This document shows positions 25,003 through 32,378 of a DNA stretch of 36,905 nucleotides, in pieces (within the stretch, counting starts at the first letter, position 1; each line of letters opens with the position of its first letter). The notes beneath the pieces were generated by a model. That model ran no database searches. It was not told where the DNA came from and worked only from the letters and a program-made list of their open reading frames with translations. The stretch covers positions 1 to 36,905 of the forward strand of contig CAKSYX010000016.1 in the NCBI GenBank assembly GCA_934525065.1, given 5' to 3'. The stretch is from an uncultured Eubacteriales bacterium (lineage in GTDB: Bacteria > Bacillota > Clostridia > Oscillospirales > Acutalibacteraceae). Both the position numbers and the translations under genes were made by a program.

Positions 25003-25309
25003 TGGTATAATAACCTCACAAAACACTAACCAAATCAAAGATTTGGAGTGTTTTGGAGAACATTGTTTCATGCCGCTTCGGCACGCTGCGCCTTGCGTAC
25101 ATAATATAATAACCTCACAAAACACTAACCAATCAAAGATTTGGAGTGTTTTGTCAGAACGTTGTTTCATGCCGCTTCGGCACGCTGCGCCTTGCGTACA
25201 TGATATAATAACCTCACAAAACACTAACCAAATCAAAGATTTGGAGTGTTTTGTCAGAACATTGTTTCATGCCGCTTCGGCACGCTGCGCCTTGCGTACA
25301 TGATATAAT
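25003..25309 (+). repeat. Three 99-bp tandem repeats, each with an extended -10 and a long hairpin
   Basis: TATAAT recurs at 25006, 25105, 25204 and 25304, each followed by AACCTCA. Between them lie three copies of a 99-100-bp unit. Every unit has a nested hairpin CAAAACACT-CCAAATC-GATTTGG-AGTGTTTTG (25019-25055 in the first; the second lacks one A) and then a tail containing GCCGCTTCGGCACGCTGCGC. The fourth TATAAT is not followed by the hairpin and leads into the HSDH gene. No coding function is evident. Confidence 0.9.
25301..25309 (+). promoter_or_regulatory. Extended -10 promoter of the 12-alpha-HSDH gene
   Basis: TGA-TATAAT (25301-25309) is an extended -10 element at the end of the repeat array, 35 bases before the ATG. 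No -35 match is seen at the expected distance. Confidence 0.6.
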
Positions 25310-25344
25310 AACCTCAACCGCAAAAGCAGAAAGGAGTTTTTATT

Positions 25345-26145
25345 ATGGGCTTTTTAAAAAATAAAACAGCAATCATCACCGGCGGCGGAAGAGCCGTTCT
25401 GAGCGACGGAACCTGCGGTTCAATCGGCTACGGCATTGCAACCGCCTACGCCAAGGAGGGCGCAAACCTCGTCCTCACCGGCCGCAACAAGCAAAAGCTT
25501 GACGACGCGAAGGAGGAGCTTGAACGTCTCTACGGGATAAAGGTTCTCTCCGTTCAGGCCGATGTTTCAGCCGAAAGCGACAATGAAGCCACAGTTCAAA
25601 GGGTCGTTGACGCGGCCATCGAGGAATTCGGAAGAATCGACGTTCTCATCAACAACGCTCAGGCTTCCGCCTCGGGCGTACCGCTTGCCGACCACACCAC
25701 TGCTCAGTTTGACCTTGCGCTCTATTCCGGCCTTTACGCAACCTTCTATTACATGAAGGCCTGCTATCCTTACCTCAAGAAAACCGAGGGAACCGTAATT
25801 AACTTTGCCTCCGGAGCAGGCCTTTTCGGGAACTTCGGCCAGTGCTCATATGCAGCGGCAAAGGAAGGCATCCGCGGCCTTTCCAGAGTTGCGGCAACCG
25901 AATGGGGCAAGGACAACATCAACGTCAACGTTGTTTGTCCCCTTGCATGGACCGCTCAGCTTGAAGGCTTTGAAAAAGCATATCCCGATGCTTTCAAGGC
26001 CAACGTCAAGATGCCCCCGATGGGTCATTACGGCGATGTTGAAAAGGAAATCGGACGCGCCTGCGTTTCACTCGCTTCGCCGGACTTCAAATATATGAGC
26101 GGCGAAACAATTACTCTTGAAGGCGGCATGGGTCAAAGACCGTAA
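25345..26145 (+). CDS. Probable NADP-dependent 12-alpha-hydroxysteroid dehydrogenase (SDR family)
   Basis: The product is 266 aa, a classical SDR: cofactor loop TGGGRA...GSIGYGIA (12-32), TGRN (45-48, Arg47 typical of NADP preference), NNAQ (103-106), and catalytic Ser156 (FASGAG), Tyr169 and Lys173 (YAAAK). The stretches INNAQASASGVPLADHTT, GNFGQCSYAAAKEGIRGLSR and VKMPPMGHYGD agree with my memory of the clostridial bile-acid 12-alpha-HSDH, which oxidises the 12-alpha-hydroxyl of cholate-type bile acids. The identification rests on memory only. The glycine loop appears 5-7 residues longer than in that enzyme (VLSDGTC between GGRA and GSIG). AAAGGAG precedes the ATG. It is monocistronic, behind the 99-bp repeat array. 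Confidence 0.75.
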   Translation: MGFLKNKTAIITGGGRAVLSDGTCGSIGYGIATAYAKEGANLVLTGRNKQKLDDAKEELERLYGIKVLSVQADVSAESDNEATVQRVVDAAIEEFGRIDVLINNAQASASGVPLADHTTAQFDLALYSGLYATFYYMKACYPYLKKTEGTVINFASGAGLFGNFGQCSYAAAKEGIRGLSRVAATEWGKDNINVNVVCPLAWTAQLEGFEKAYPDAFKANVKMPPMGHYGDVEKEIGRACVSLASPDFKYMSGETITLEGGMGQRP

Positions 26146-26167
26146 CCTCCTCAAAAAAGTAAAGCTC

Positions 26168-26208
26168 AGCGGTCTGTACCCGTTCGGTACGGGCCGCCGT
26201 TTTTATTT
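26168..26208 (+). terminator. Rho-independent terminator of the HSDH gene
   Basis: GCGG-TC-TGTACC and GGTACG-GG-CCGC pair around CGTTC (26169-26197), followed by CGTTTTTATTT. It overlaps the stop region of the convergent transporter gene. Confidence 0.85.
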
Positions 26209-26991
26209 GTTCAAAAGTGAAAAAGCAAAAACAACGGCACCGAGAATCACAAGCACGATTCCGGTTGCGCGGTTAAGCGTTTTCGGCTGTGCCTTGTTCG
26301 CGAACACTGCGGCGATCCTCGCCCACAAAAGGGTGAAAGCAACGCAAAGAACAAAAACCGTCCAGTCCGGAGCTCCGCCTATAACAAAATGCGAAACCGC
26401 CCCGGTCAACGCCGTGAAGGTCATGATGAACACGCTCGTTCCGACTGCGGTCTTGAGCTCGTAGCCGAGAACAGAGGTGAGGATGAGAAGCATCATCATT
26501 CCGCCGCCCGCGCCGACAAAGCCGCAGATAAGGCCAATCACCGTTCCGCAGACAACAGACTGAATTGCGCGCTTCTTTTTTGAAACGTCGTTCATCGCTT
26601 CCTTCGTTGTCATTACCGGACGGACAATGAACTTTATTCCGAGCAAAAACGTCATAAAAACCGAAAATCCGCCCATCGTTGAGGACGGGAGAAGAGAGGC
26701 AAGGTAGCTTCCCGCAACAGTGAAAACGAGCACGCTCGCCATCATGATGAGGCCGTTTCTCACGTCCAGGTTTTTGTGCTTTCCGTAAGTATAGGCTGAA
26801 ACGGCACTCGCAAGAACATCCGAAGAAAGCGCAATGCCCACAGCCATATACGGATCCATGCCGAGGAATGTAGTCAGCATAGGGCTGATCACCGCCGCCG
26901 CGCTCATTCCCGCAAAGCCGGTTCCGAGCCCTGCACCCATTCCGGCGAAAAATGTTACCAGAACGATCTTAAGCATTTCCAGAACAATCAC
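26203..26991 (-). CDS. TSUP-family (TauE/SafE, DUF81) membrane transporter
   Basis: The product is 262 aa with about eight membrane spans in two related halves. The conserved glycine-rich loops of the family are visible: GAGLGTGFAGMSAAAVISPML (first half) and CGFVGAGGGMMMLLILTSVLG (second half). Relatives export or import sulfur-containing anions such as sulfite, thiosulfate or sulfonates; the substrate here is unknown. The start is uncertain: the GTG at 26991 has GAGG only 2 bases before it, and the ATG at 26976 (MLKIVLVTFF) is the alternative. A candidate leader RNA with an intrinsic terminator lies upstream. Confidence 0.85.
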   Translation of the reverse strand: MIVLEMLKIVLVTFFAGMGAGLGTGFAGMSAAAVISPMLTTFLGMDPYMAVGIALSSDVLASAVSAYTYGKHKNLDVRNGLIMMASVLVFTVAGSYLASLLPSSTMGGFSVFMTFLLGIKFIVRPVMTTKEAMNDVSKKKRAIQSVVCGTVIGLICGFVGAGGGMMMLLILTSVLGYELKTAVGTSVFIMTFTALTGAVSHFVIGGAPDWTVFVLCVAFTLLWARIAAVFANKAQPKTLNRATGIVLVILGAVVFAFSLLNK

Positions 26992-27092
26992 ATCCTCAGA
27001 GATTTAACAGAAGCAGGTCAAGCCGAGAAAAGCCCGCGCATAACACGCACGGATTTCACATTCCAATCAAGAATATTGGTTGGCAGTTAAAA

Positions 27093-27206
27093 ACGCCCGG
27101 GGAGAAGCCGGGCGCTTTTAAAAAGGAGAAAATACGAAGAAAACATTGATATAGAAGCTGTCAAATTTATCAGGCGGTTGAGTGAGCTCTCACTCGCCTC
27201 AACTGC
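27093..27206 (-). ncRNA. Candidate small RNA or attenuating leader upstream of the TSUP gene
   Basis: A minus-strand promoter (27213-27241) predicts a start near 27206. About 115 bases later there is a perfect intrinsic terminator: GCCCGG/CCGGGC (stem about 27094-27113) followed by TTTTT. The RNA opens with a strong stem region (GTTGAG...GTGAG/CTCAC...CTCAAC, about 27175-27206). No credible gene is inside. It is either an independent sRNA or a terminator-controlled leader of the transporter whose start is 100 bases further. The family is not recognised. Confidence 0.45.
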
Positions 27207-27212
27207 AAGCAT

Positions 27213-27241
27213 ATAATACACCGCTTCTCCCCAAAAATCAA
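27213..27241 (-). promoter_or_regulatory. Promoter of the candidate RNA
   Basis: On the minus strand, TTGATT (27236-27241), a 17-base spacer and TATTAT (27213-27218). The remainder of 27242-27368 is AT-rich with nothing recognisable. Confidence 0.6.
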
Positions 27242-27368
27242 GGGGTTTTGACCAAAAAATCGCCCAATTTGCGCGTTTCTATCAATCAGTCAAATCTGAT
27301 AAAATTTAAAAGATAATTTTGTGAAGTTTTCACAAAGAGATATGAACGCAATATGAACAAAATCAACT

Positions 27369-28211
27369 TTAGTCGCTGTAAAAAACATCCTTGAACATAT
27401 CAAGGTGAGCCTTTTTTATAACCTCGCTGCTGACCTTTGAAACGAGAACGCCGAAAAATCTTGTTCCGTCGTTCATCATTTTTGCGTCAATTCCAAAGAC
27501 CATGTTGCTTTTCTTTTTCCAAATTCCGGTGATGATGTCATTGACCATCCTGTCGCAGGAGGTTGAAACCATGTTGAGCATTTTTTCGCTCGCTGCCGAT
27601 TCATTGCCCTTGTCCTGATTGTGGAAGATATCGGTCTTTGTGAAGCCCGGGCAGACAAGGCCGACGTAAATCCTTCCGCGGTATTCCTCGCGGATAGACT
27701 CGGTCATGCTCTTGACGGCCGCCTTGCTTGCGGAATAAATTGACGTTCCGGCGAGAGAGCAGAGCGCGGCAGAGCTTGAAACGTTGACGATTCCGGCGCT
27801 TTTTGACCTGAGCAGGATCGGGATCATGACGTTCATCGAATAGACGTTTGAATAGAAGTTGACCTGCATTGCTCGGTCGATGTCCTCAAGGGAATAATGG
27901 CCGAACTTGTTGAACTTGGGCAGGATGCCTGCGTTGTTGATGAGGATATCCGGTTGAATTCCCTTTTCGGTAATGTCATTGGCAAAATTGCGCCAGCTTT
28001 CTTTTTCAGAGACGTCAAAAAGGTAGTATGAGAAATAGTGTGCCTTGTCGCCGAGTTCTTCAACAAGGGCTTTCATTCTTTTTTCGTTGCGTGCAATGCC
28101 GATAACGGTGCAGCCGTGGTCGGAAATGAGCTTTTTAACAAGACCCTTTCCGATTCCGCTTGATGCACCGGAAACAATAACGGTTTTGTAGTCGAACCAG
28201 CAGTTGACCAT
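27369..28211 (-). CDS. Classical short-chain dehydrogenase/reductase
   Basis: The product is 280 aa: cofactor motif SGASSGIGKG (14-23), Arg41 after the second strand, NNAG (92-95), SSS (145-147), and catalytic Tyr159/Lys163 (YSASK). A C-terminal region of about 70 residues, extending past the SDR core (KKKSNMVFGIDAKMMNDGTRFF), resembles the lipid- or steroid-handling SDRs of the DltE/HSD11-like group. The substrate is unknown; the core is unlike the HSDH at 25345. The start at 28211 has GGAGGA upstream; an in-frame start at 28349 would add 46 residues and run through a hairpin and the promoter's downstream region. Confidence 0.85.
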   Translation of the reverse strand: MVNCWFDYKTVIVSGASSGIGKGLVKKLISDHGCTVIGIARNEKRMKALVEELGDKAHYFSYYLFDVSEKESWRNFANDITEKGIQPDILINNAGILPKFNKFGHYSLEDIDRAMQVNFYSNVYSMNVMIPILLRSKSAGIVNVSSSAALCSLAGTSIYSASKAAVKSMTESIREEYRGRIYVGLVCPGFTKTDIFHNQDKGNESAASEKMLNMVSTSCDRMVNDIITGIWKKKSNMVFGIDAKMMNDGTRFFGVLVSKVSSEVIKKAHLDMFKDVFYSD

Positions 28212-28297
28212 ATTCAGTCCTCCATTCACTGTATCCCGCAAAACGCAGAGCCGAGCCGAGTCGGCACACGCCCGCTGCTTTTGCCGGGTAAATTGAA

Positions 28298-28324
28298 AGC
28301 CGGTGACGAAATCCGTCACCGGCT
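28298..28324 (-). terminator. Perfect hairpin between femAB and the SDR gene
   Basis: AGCCGGTGACG and CGTCACCGGCT (28298-28324) form a perfect stem; on the minus strand it is followed by TTCAATTT. It is either the terminator of the cell-wall operon or, because a TATAAT lies upstream at 28358-28363 (minus), a leader hairpin of the SDR gene. Confidence 0.55.
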
Positions 28325-28412
28325 CTCTTCGTGTCCATTTTAAAGACAAAATGCTACATTATATTCGCAGCTTTGTGAACTGAATGTTAACAAATTATAG
28401 GTTTTTATAGGC

Positions 28413-29735
28413 TCATCTGAACTTCTTGATGAGGCTTATTTTCATCTTCTTCGCCTTGGGCATAAGCTTGGAATAGGCGTAATATTTCATCTTGTTTCCG
28501 ACTATGACATATTCGCCGATGAACTCGTAGTAATCGGCGGAAAAGCTCTTTTTGAAGTCATAGATGCCCTTAAAATTGTCAGCCGGAATCAGCTCACCGA
28601 GCGTTCCGTCCGCTTCAAGCCCCGGCGTTTTAACGATGACATAGCCGAGGTCATGAATTTTGCAGCCGCGCTTGATGCTTTCGCAAAGGCGCAGATAATT
28701 AAGGTAATGACTCGAGCGCGTTTCATTGCGGATAACGTTCCTCGTTCCGCCGAAAAGGCAGCTGCCCATATCGCCGTAATAAATTGAAAGGCCGCCGGCA
28801 ACGCAGATGCGGTTTTCCTTTGTGAATTCCTCCGCTTCTGCAATGCGCTTTTCAAAATGCTCGGTCTGCTTGTCAACGCTGTCTATAATTTCCTGAAGCT
28901 GCCTTGCCTTCTTTTCGTGGGCACCTTCAAGCTGAGAAAGAGCCTCCTGCTTTTTTGAAAGCCGTTCGTTCTGGAGCTTTCTGTCAAGTTCCTTGTCGTA
29001 ATACACGAGCTTGAGGTCGCTGCAGCCTTCAAATTCACGAAGCAGCTTTGCGCAGTAGTCTGAGTTGCGTTCAACAAAGCTGTCGCGCTCAGAGGTGTCG
29101 CGCATAACGCCCATGAAGTCCTCCATGATTGAAGGGTCGGCGTCAACGTCCTTTGAAGTGAAGGTTTTTGGGTCAAGGCCGCGCTGTTCGCCGATTCTGA
29201 TGCTGTATCTTACACCCTTGTCGCATTTTTTGAGAATCCTCTGCGCTTCAAGCGTGTTTCCGTTTTCATCCCGCAGAGGGATAAAAAGCTGAACCGGCTG
29301 TTTATAGGTGTAGTTTTCAATTGAGGGGTTGAGAACATAGCCGAGCGACAAAAGCCTTTGATGAAGCTCGTGACCCTCTTCTCTTCTTTCTCCGTTAACC
29401 CTGAGCGGAACATCCGGGTCCATGATGAACGCGGTGATTCCGTTCTTTTTGACAAGCTCTTTCATGAAAGCGGTGAACTCTTCAAGCAGGGCGGTATTAT
29501 TGAGGTCGCAGACCGGGCCTGCCGGAGCGTACCAGATTTTTCCTGCCGCAGGCAGGTCGCGCTCCATCACGAGCACACCGAGAACCCTTTCTTCGCCCTC
29601 AAAGCCGGAGTAAAAGCTGCATTTCCAAGTGGTTTTCACCTTCTGCCAGCGTGAGCACTGAATATACTGTCCGCCGTTTTTCTGAAGGTATTCGTCATAT
29701 GACGCAAGGTCGGTTTCCTTTTTGAATGTATACAT
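28413..29735 (-). CDS. FemAB/MurM-type peptidoglycan bridge aminoacyltransferase
   Basis: The product is 440 aa with the two-GNAT-domain layout of Fem transferases. The first domain has QCSRWQKVKTTWKCSFYSGF and WYAPAGPVCDL (68-78); the second has KKCDKGVRYSIRIGEQRGL (169-187) and AGGLSIYYGDMGSCLFGGT (313-331). Residues about 248-305 are a charged helical-hairpin insertion (ELDRKLQNERLSKK...QTEHFEKR), the tRNA-synthetase-like arm of the FemA/FemX group. These enzymes add amino acids from aminoacyl-tRNA to lipid II or lipid I stem peptides at the cytoplasmic face. The ribosome site AGGGG lies inside the end of the upstream murE gene, four bases away, so translation is coupled. Confidence 0.88.
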   Translation of the reverse strand: MYTFKKETDLASYDEYLQKNGGQYIQCSRWQKVKTTWKCSFYSGFEGEERVLGVLVMERDLPAAGKIWYAPAGPVCDLNNTALLEEFTAFMKELVKKNGITAFIMDPDVPLRVNGERREEGHELHQRLLSLGYVLNPSIENYTYKQPVQLFIPLRDENGNTLEAQRILKKCDKGVRYSIRIGEQRGLDPKTFTSKDVDADPSIMEDFMGVMRDTSERDSFVERNSDYCAKLLREFEGCSDLKLVYYDKELDRKLQNERLSKKQEALSQLEGAHEKKARQLQEIIDSVDKQTEHFEKRIAEAEEFTKENRICVAGGLSIYYGDMGSCLFGGTRNVIRNETRSSHYLNYLRLCESIKRGCKIHDLGYVIVKTPGLEADGTLGELIPADNFKGIYDFKKSFSADYYEFIGEYVIVGNKMKYYAYSKLMPKAKKMKISLIKKFR

Positions 29736-29739
29736 ATTT

Positions 29740-31197
29740 TCAACCCCTGTTCAAAGCTTCTTCAACAATTTTACGTTCGGAAAACGGGAGCTTTTCGCCC
29801 TTGATTTTGATGAACTCCTCATGTCCTTTCCCGGCGAGGAGAACAACGTCTGTGCTTTTTGCGGCGGAAAGAGCAAAAAGAATCGCTTCTTTTCTGTCCG
29901 GTATTATGACGTATTTTCCGTTTTCCTCTTCAACATATGCGGCAATTTCGCGGCAGATTTTTTCCGGCTCTTCAAAGTCCGGGTCATCCTCGGTAATAAC
30001 ACTCAGGTCACACATCGCCCCGGCAACAAGGCCGAGCTCCTTTCGGCGTATTTCGGACTTTCCTCCGACAGAGCCGAAAACGGCGATTATTCTTCCGCTT
30101 TCATACTCCCGAATGGTTTCGATAATGCTCTTGAGGCTTACGCCGTTGTGGGCGTAGTCGATGATCACGGAAAAGTCGCGTCCGGTTTCAACAACCTCTC
30201 CTCTGCCCTTGACATAGACTGCGGCAAGGCTCTTTTTGAGCTCTTCGTCGCTCACGCCGAAGCCCTTTGCAACCGCGCAGGCACAGACCGCGTTATACGC
30301 ATTGACATCTCCGGGAAGCGAAACAAAAAAGCTGCTTTCTTTTCCGCCCTCAGAATATGAAAAGTCAACACCGAGACTGCCGAGCCTTTTCATATTCTTC
30401 GCCTTCATCAGGCGAAAATCGGCTCTTTCGTCAAAGCCGAAGGTAACGGACGGGCACTTGCACTCGGAAAGAACCTCTTCGCAAAACTCATCGTCGCGGT
30501 TGAGAACAGCTCTTTTGCACATTTTGAAAAGCCGCTTTTTCCAATAGGCATATTCCTCAAAGCTTGCGTGCTCGTTTGTTCCGATATGGTCGGGCGAAAG
30601 ATTTGTGAAAACGCCCGTGTCAAAGCTTACGCCGTCAACACGGTGGTGCTTGAGCCCGAGAGAGGAAACCTCGATTGCCGCCGCCTTGCAGCCATCGTCA
30701 GCCATAAGGCGCAAAAGCTTTTGAAGCTCATAGCTCTCCGGTGTGGTGTTGACCGTTGGGAGAACCTTTTCGCCGCTTCTTGCGCCGATGGTTCCGATGA
30801 TTCCGCATTTGATTCCGGCACCCTCAAGCACAGTGCGCACAATATGGGCAACGGTCGTTTTACCCTTGGTTCCGGTGATTCCGATTACGGCAATTTCCGA
30901 GGACGGGTTGCGGAAGAAGTTCTTTGAGCAAACGGCAAGCGCGGCTCTGGTGTCTGCGCAAAGAACAACGTCCGCGTCCTTCGGCAAAGCGACCGCCCTT
31001 TCGCAAAGAAAGACGCGGCAGCCGTTTTCATAGGCTTTTTTTGCAAAATCGTGTCCGTCAAACCTCGCGCCGGGAAGGCAGACAAAGAGCGTTCCCGCTT
31101 TCGCCTTGCGCGAGTCATAGATTATATCGTTCACTTCGTAGTCCCTTCCAAGGGGAGGAGAAAGCGAAACACCTTTTAAAATTTCGGAAAGAAGCAT
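29740..31197 (-). CDS. murE: MurE-type UDP-MurNAc-dipeptide:amino acid ligase
   Basis: The product is 485 aa with three Mur-ligase domains. ATP loop GITGTKGKTT (106-115); TVNTTPES (148-155); HRVDGVSFDTGVFTNLSPDHIGTN (185-208); the lysine region YAYWKKRLF (216-224); IDYAHN (346-351); GKGHE (456-460). MurE adds the third residue of the stem peptide in the cytoplasm. The specificity loop is DDPDFEEP (404-411), not the DNPRxEDP of meso-diaminopimelate enzymes, so the substrate may be lysine or another amino acid. The usual GCGGDRD is GSVGGKS. The start at 31197 has GGAGGA 5 bases upstream. Confidence 0.9.
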   Translation of the reverse strand: MLLSEILKGVSLSPPLGRDYEVNDIIYDSRKAKAGTLFVCLPGARFDGHDFAKKAYENGCRVFLCERAVALPKDADVVLCADTRAALAVCSKNFFRNPSSEIAVIGITGTKGKTTVAHIVRTVLEGAGIKCGIIGTIGARSGEKVLPTVNTTPESYELQKLLRLMADDGCKAAAIEVSSLGLKHHRVDGVSFDTGVFTNLSPDHIGTNEHASFEEYAYWKKRLFKMCKRAVLNRDDEFCEEVLSECKCPSVTFGFDERADFRLMKAKNMKRLGSLGVDFSYSEGGKESSFFVSLPGDVNAYNAVCACAVAKGFGVSDEELKKSLAAVYVKGRGEVVETGRDFSVIIDYAHNGVSLKSIIETIREYESGRIIAVFGSVGGKSEIRRKELGLVAGAMCDLSVITEDDPDFEEPEKICREIAAYVEEENGKYVIIPDRKEAILFALSAAKSTDVVLLAGKGHEEFIKIKGEKLPFSERKIVEEALNRG

Positions 31198-31219
31198 TTT
31201 TGTCCTCCGTTTCAAAGCC

Positions 31220-31945
31220 TTAAAGCTCTTTTGAAAGGTCTGCGCCAAGTTCGGTCAGGCGTGCCTTTTCTCTTTTGAATTCTTCGCGCCGTTTTTTGTA
31301 TTCGGCGCGGACTTCCTTTTTGTTTTTGCCGATTATTCCGGTGCGCTTGAACGCCTCAAGGAACATTGCAAAAAGCGCGCCTGACGCTCCGAGGATGAGG
31401 TCGGTCATGGTATCCGTCAGACCTTCGGAATAAAGCTCTTCTCCGTGCTGCATAACAAAGCCGTAGAGCCTGTCCATTGTGAACTCATAAAATTCCCAGC
31501 CGACAAGGAGAGTGACGGCAAAGCAAAGCGAAAACATTGCGTGGACGGAAATTTTAAGCGGCTGCTTTTTGCCCTGCATGATTTCTCCGAGGAAGAACGC
31601 GCCTGTGCAGGCAAGGTAGCCGGCAAAGATGTGCTCCGGAATGTCAATTCCGGTGAAGGAGGTCCTTGTGTTGAGCGTCGTTCCGACAACGCAGGAGAAG
31701 CAGATGAAGCAGTTGAGCAGCGTCTGGAGCCTGAACGGATAGCGCGTGATGAACGATTTTCCTCCGAAGAGCTGGAACATATCCCAAAGATGAGTGAAGG
31801 CAATTGCAAAGCAGGCCTGAATAAATTCCGAGGTATAACCGGTGAAAAGTCCGTATGTGCCCCAGATAAAAAGCAGGGCGCGGCAGACCCACCAGATGAT
31901 TTGGTCGCTCTTTTTGAGCCCCTTGATTGTGTTAAGCTTTTTCAT
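31220..31945 (-). CDS. Multi-span membrane protein in the murE-femAB operon
   Basis: The product is 241 aa with about six hydrophobic segments (roughly 18-35, 40-55, 74-95, 104-124, 133-152, 184-204) and a basic, coiled C-terminal tail (EYKKRREEFKREKARL). WEFYEFTMDRL and SEGLTDTMTDLILGASGALFA recall the YjdF/DUF2238 type of small membrane protein, but this is only a resemblance. GAAAGGAC precedes the ATG. It ends 22 bases before murE, so it is probably the first gene of the operon. Function unknown. Confidence 0.8.
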   Translation of the reverse strand: MKKLNTIKGLKKSDQIIWWVCRALLFIWGTYGLFTGYTSEFIQACFAIAFTHLWDMFQLFGGKSFITRYPFRLQTLLNCFICFSCVVGTTLNTRTSFTGIDIPEHIFAGYLACTGAFFLGEIMQGKKQPLKISVHAMFSLCFAVTLLVGWEFYEFTMDRLYGFVMQHGEELYSEGLTDTMTDLILGASGALFAMFLEAFKRTGIIGKNKKEVRAEYKKRREEFKREKARLTELGADLSKEL

Positions 31946-32054
31946 CGTAAAGTCCTTTCGGTCAGTTTATCTCTTTCTTTGAAAGCCGCACTTTGCCGAA
32001 AATGACGGCCAAAGCGGTGCTTCAAAAGCAATCTGCAACCAGTTTCAGTCCGTT

Positions 32055-32065
32055 ATTATACCACA
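32055..32065 (-). promoter_or_regulatory. Extended -10 promoter of the membrane protein-murE-femAB operon
   Basis: On the minus strand, TGG-TATAAT (TATAAT at 32055-32060), about 110 bases before the first ATG. No strong -35 is seen. Confidence 0.5.
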
Positions 32066-32132
32066 TATATAAACCAATTACCATAGAAACAGCAAAGAAA
32101 AACGAAGGACTGTCGCATTTAGCGCAGACCAA

Positions 32133-32241
32133 AGAGCAAAATCAAAATTAAAAGACTATATTTAACCAGGTCTGTCAAAACCAAGGATTCCTATTAAATA
32201 TAGTCTTTACTTATTGAATTTAATAAAAATAATTTTGCTCT
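32133..32241. repeat. 109-bp inverted-repeat element in the lipase-membrane protein gap
   Basis: AGAGCAAAAT (32133-32142) and ATTTTGCTCT (32232-32241) are perfect ends. Inside them a perfect 15-bp pair starts AAAGACTATATTT (32151-32165 with 32194-32208) around a 28-base loop. It may serve as the lipase terminator or be a small MITE-like insertion. Another small stem, CCGCAT/ATGCGG, lies at 32330-32345. The rest of 31946-32378 holds nothing recognisable. Confidence 0.6.
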
Positions 32242-32378
32242 TTTAAGCGTTTTTTGCCCACTCGCGGTATCGGCGGAAAATTGCCTAAAAACCATATTGA
32301 GCCGGACTGTCTTCAGCCAAGAAAACACTTTCCGCATCTAAATGCGGCAGCCCTTCACAAACTATTAAAATTTTATTC

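Noticed and set aside
25003..25309. CRISPR array
   Set aside because: The units are near-identical over the full 99 bp, with no repeat-spacer alternation and no cas genes nearby.
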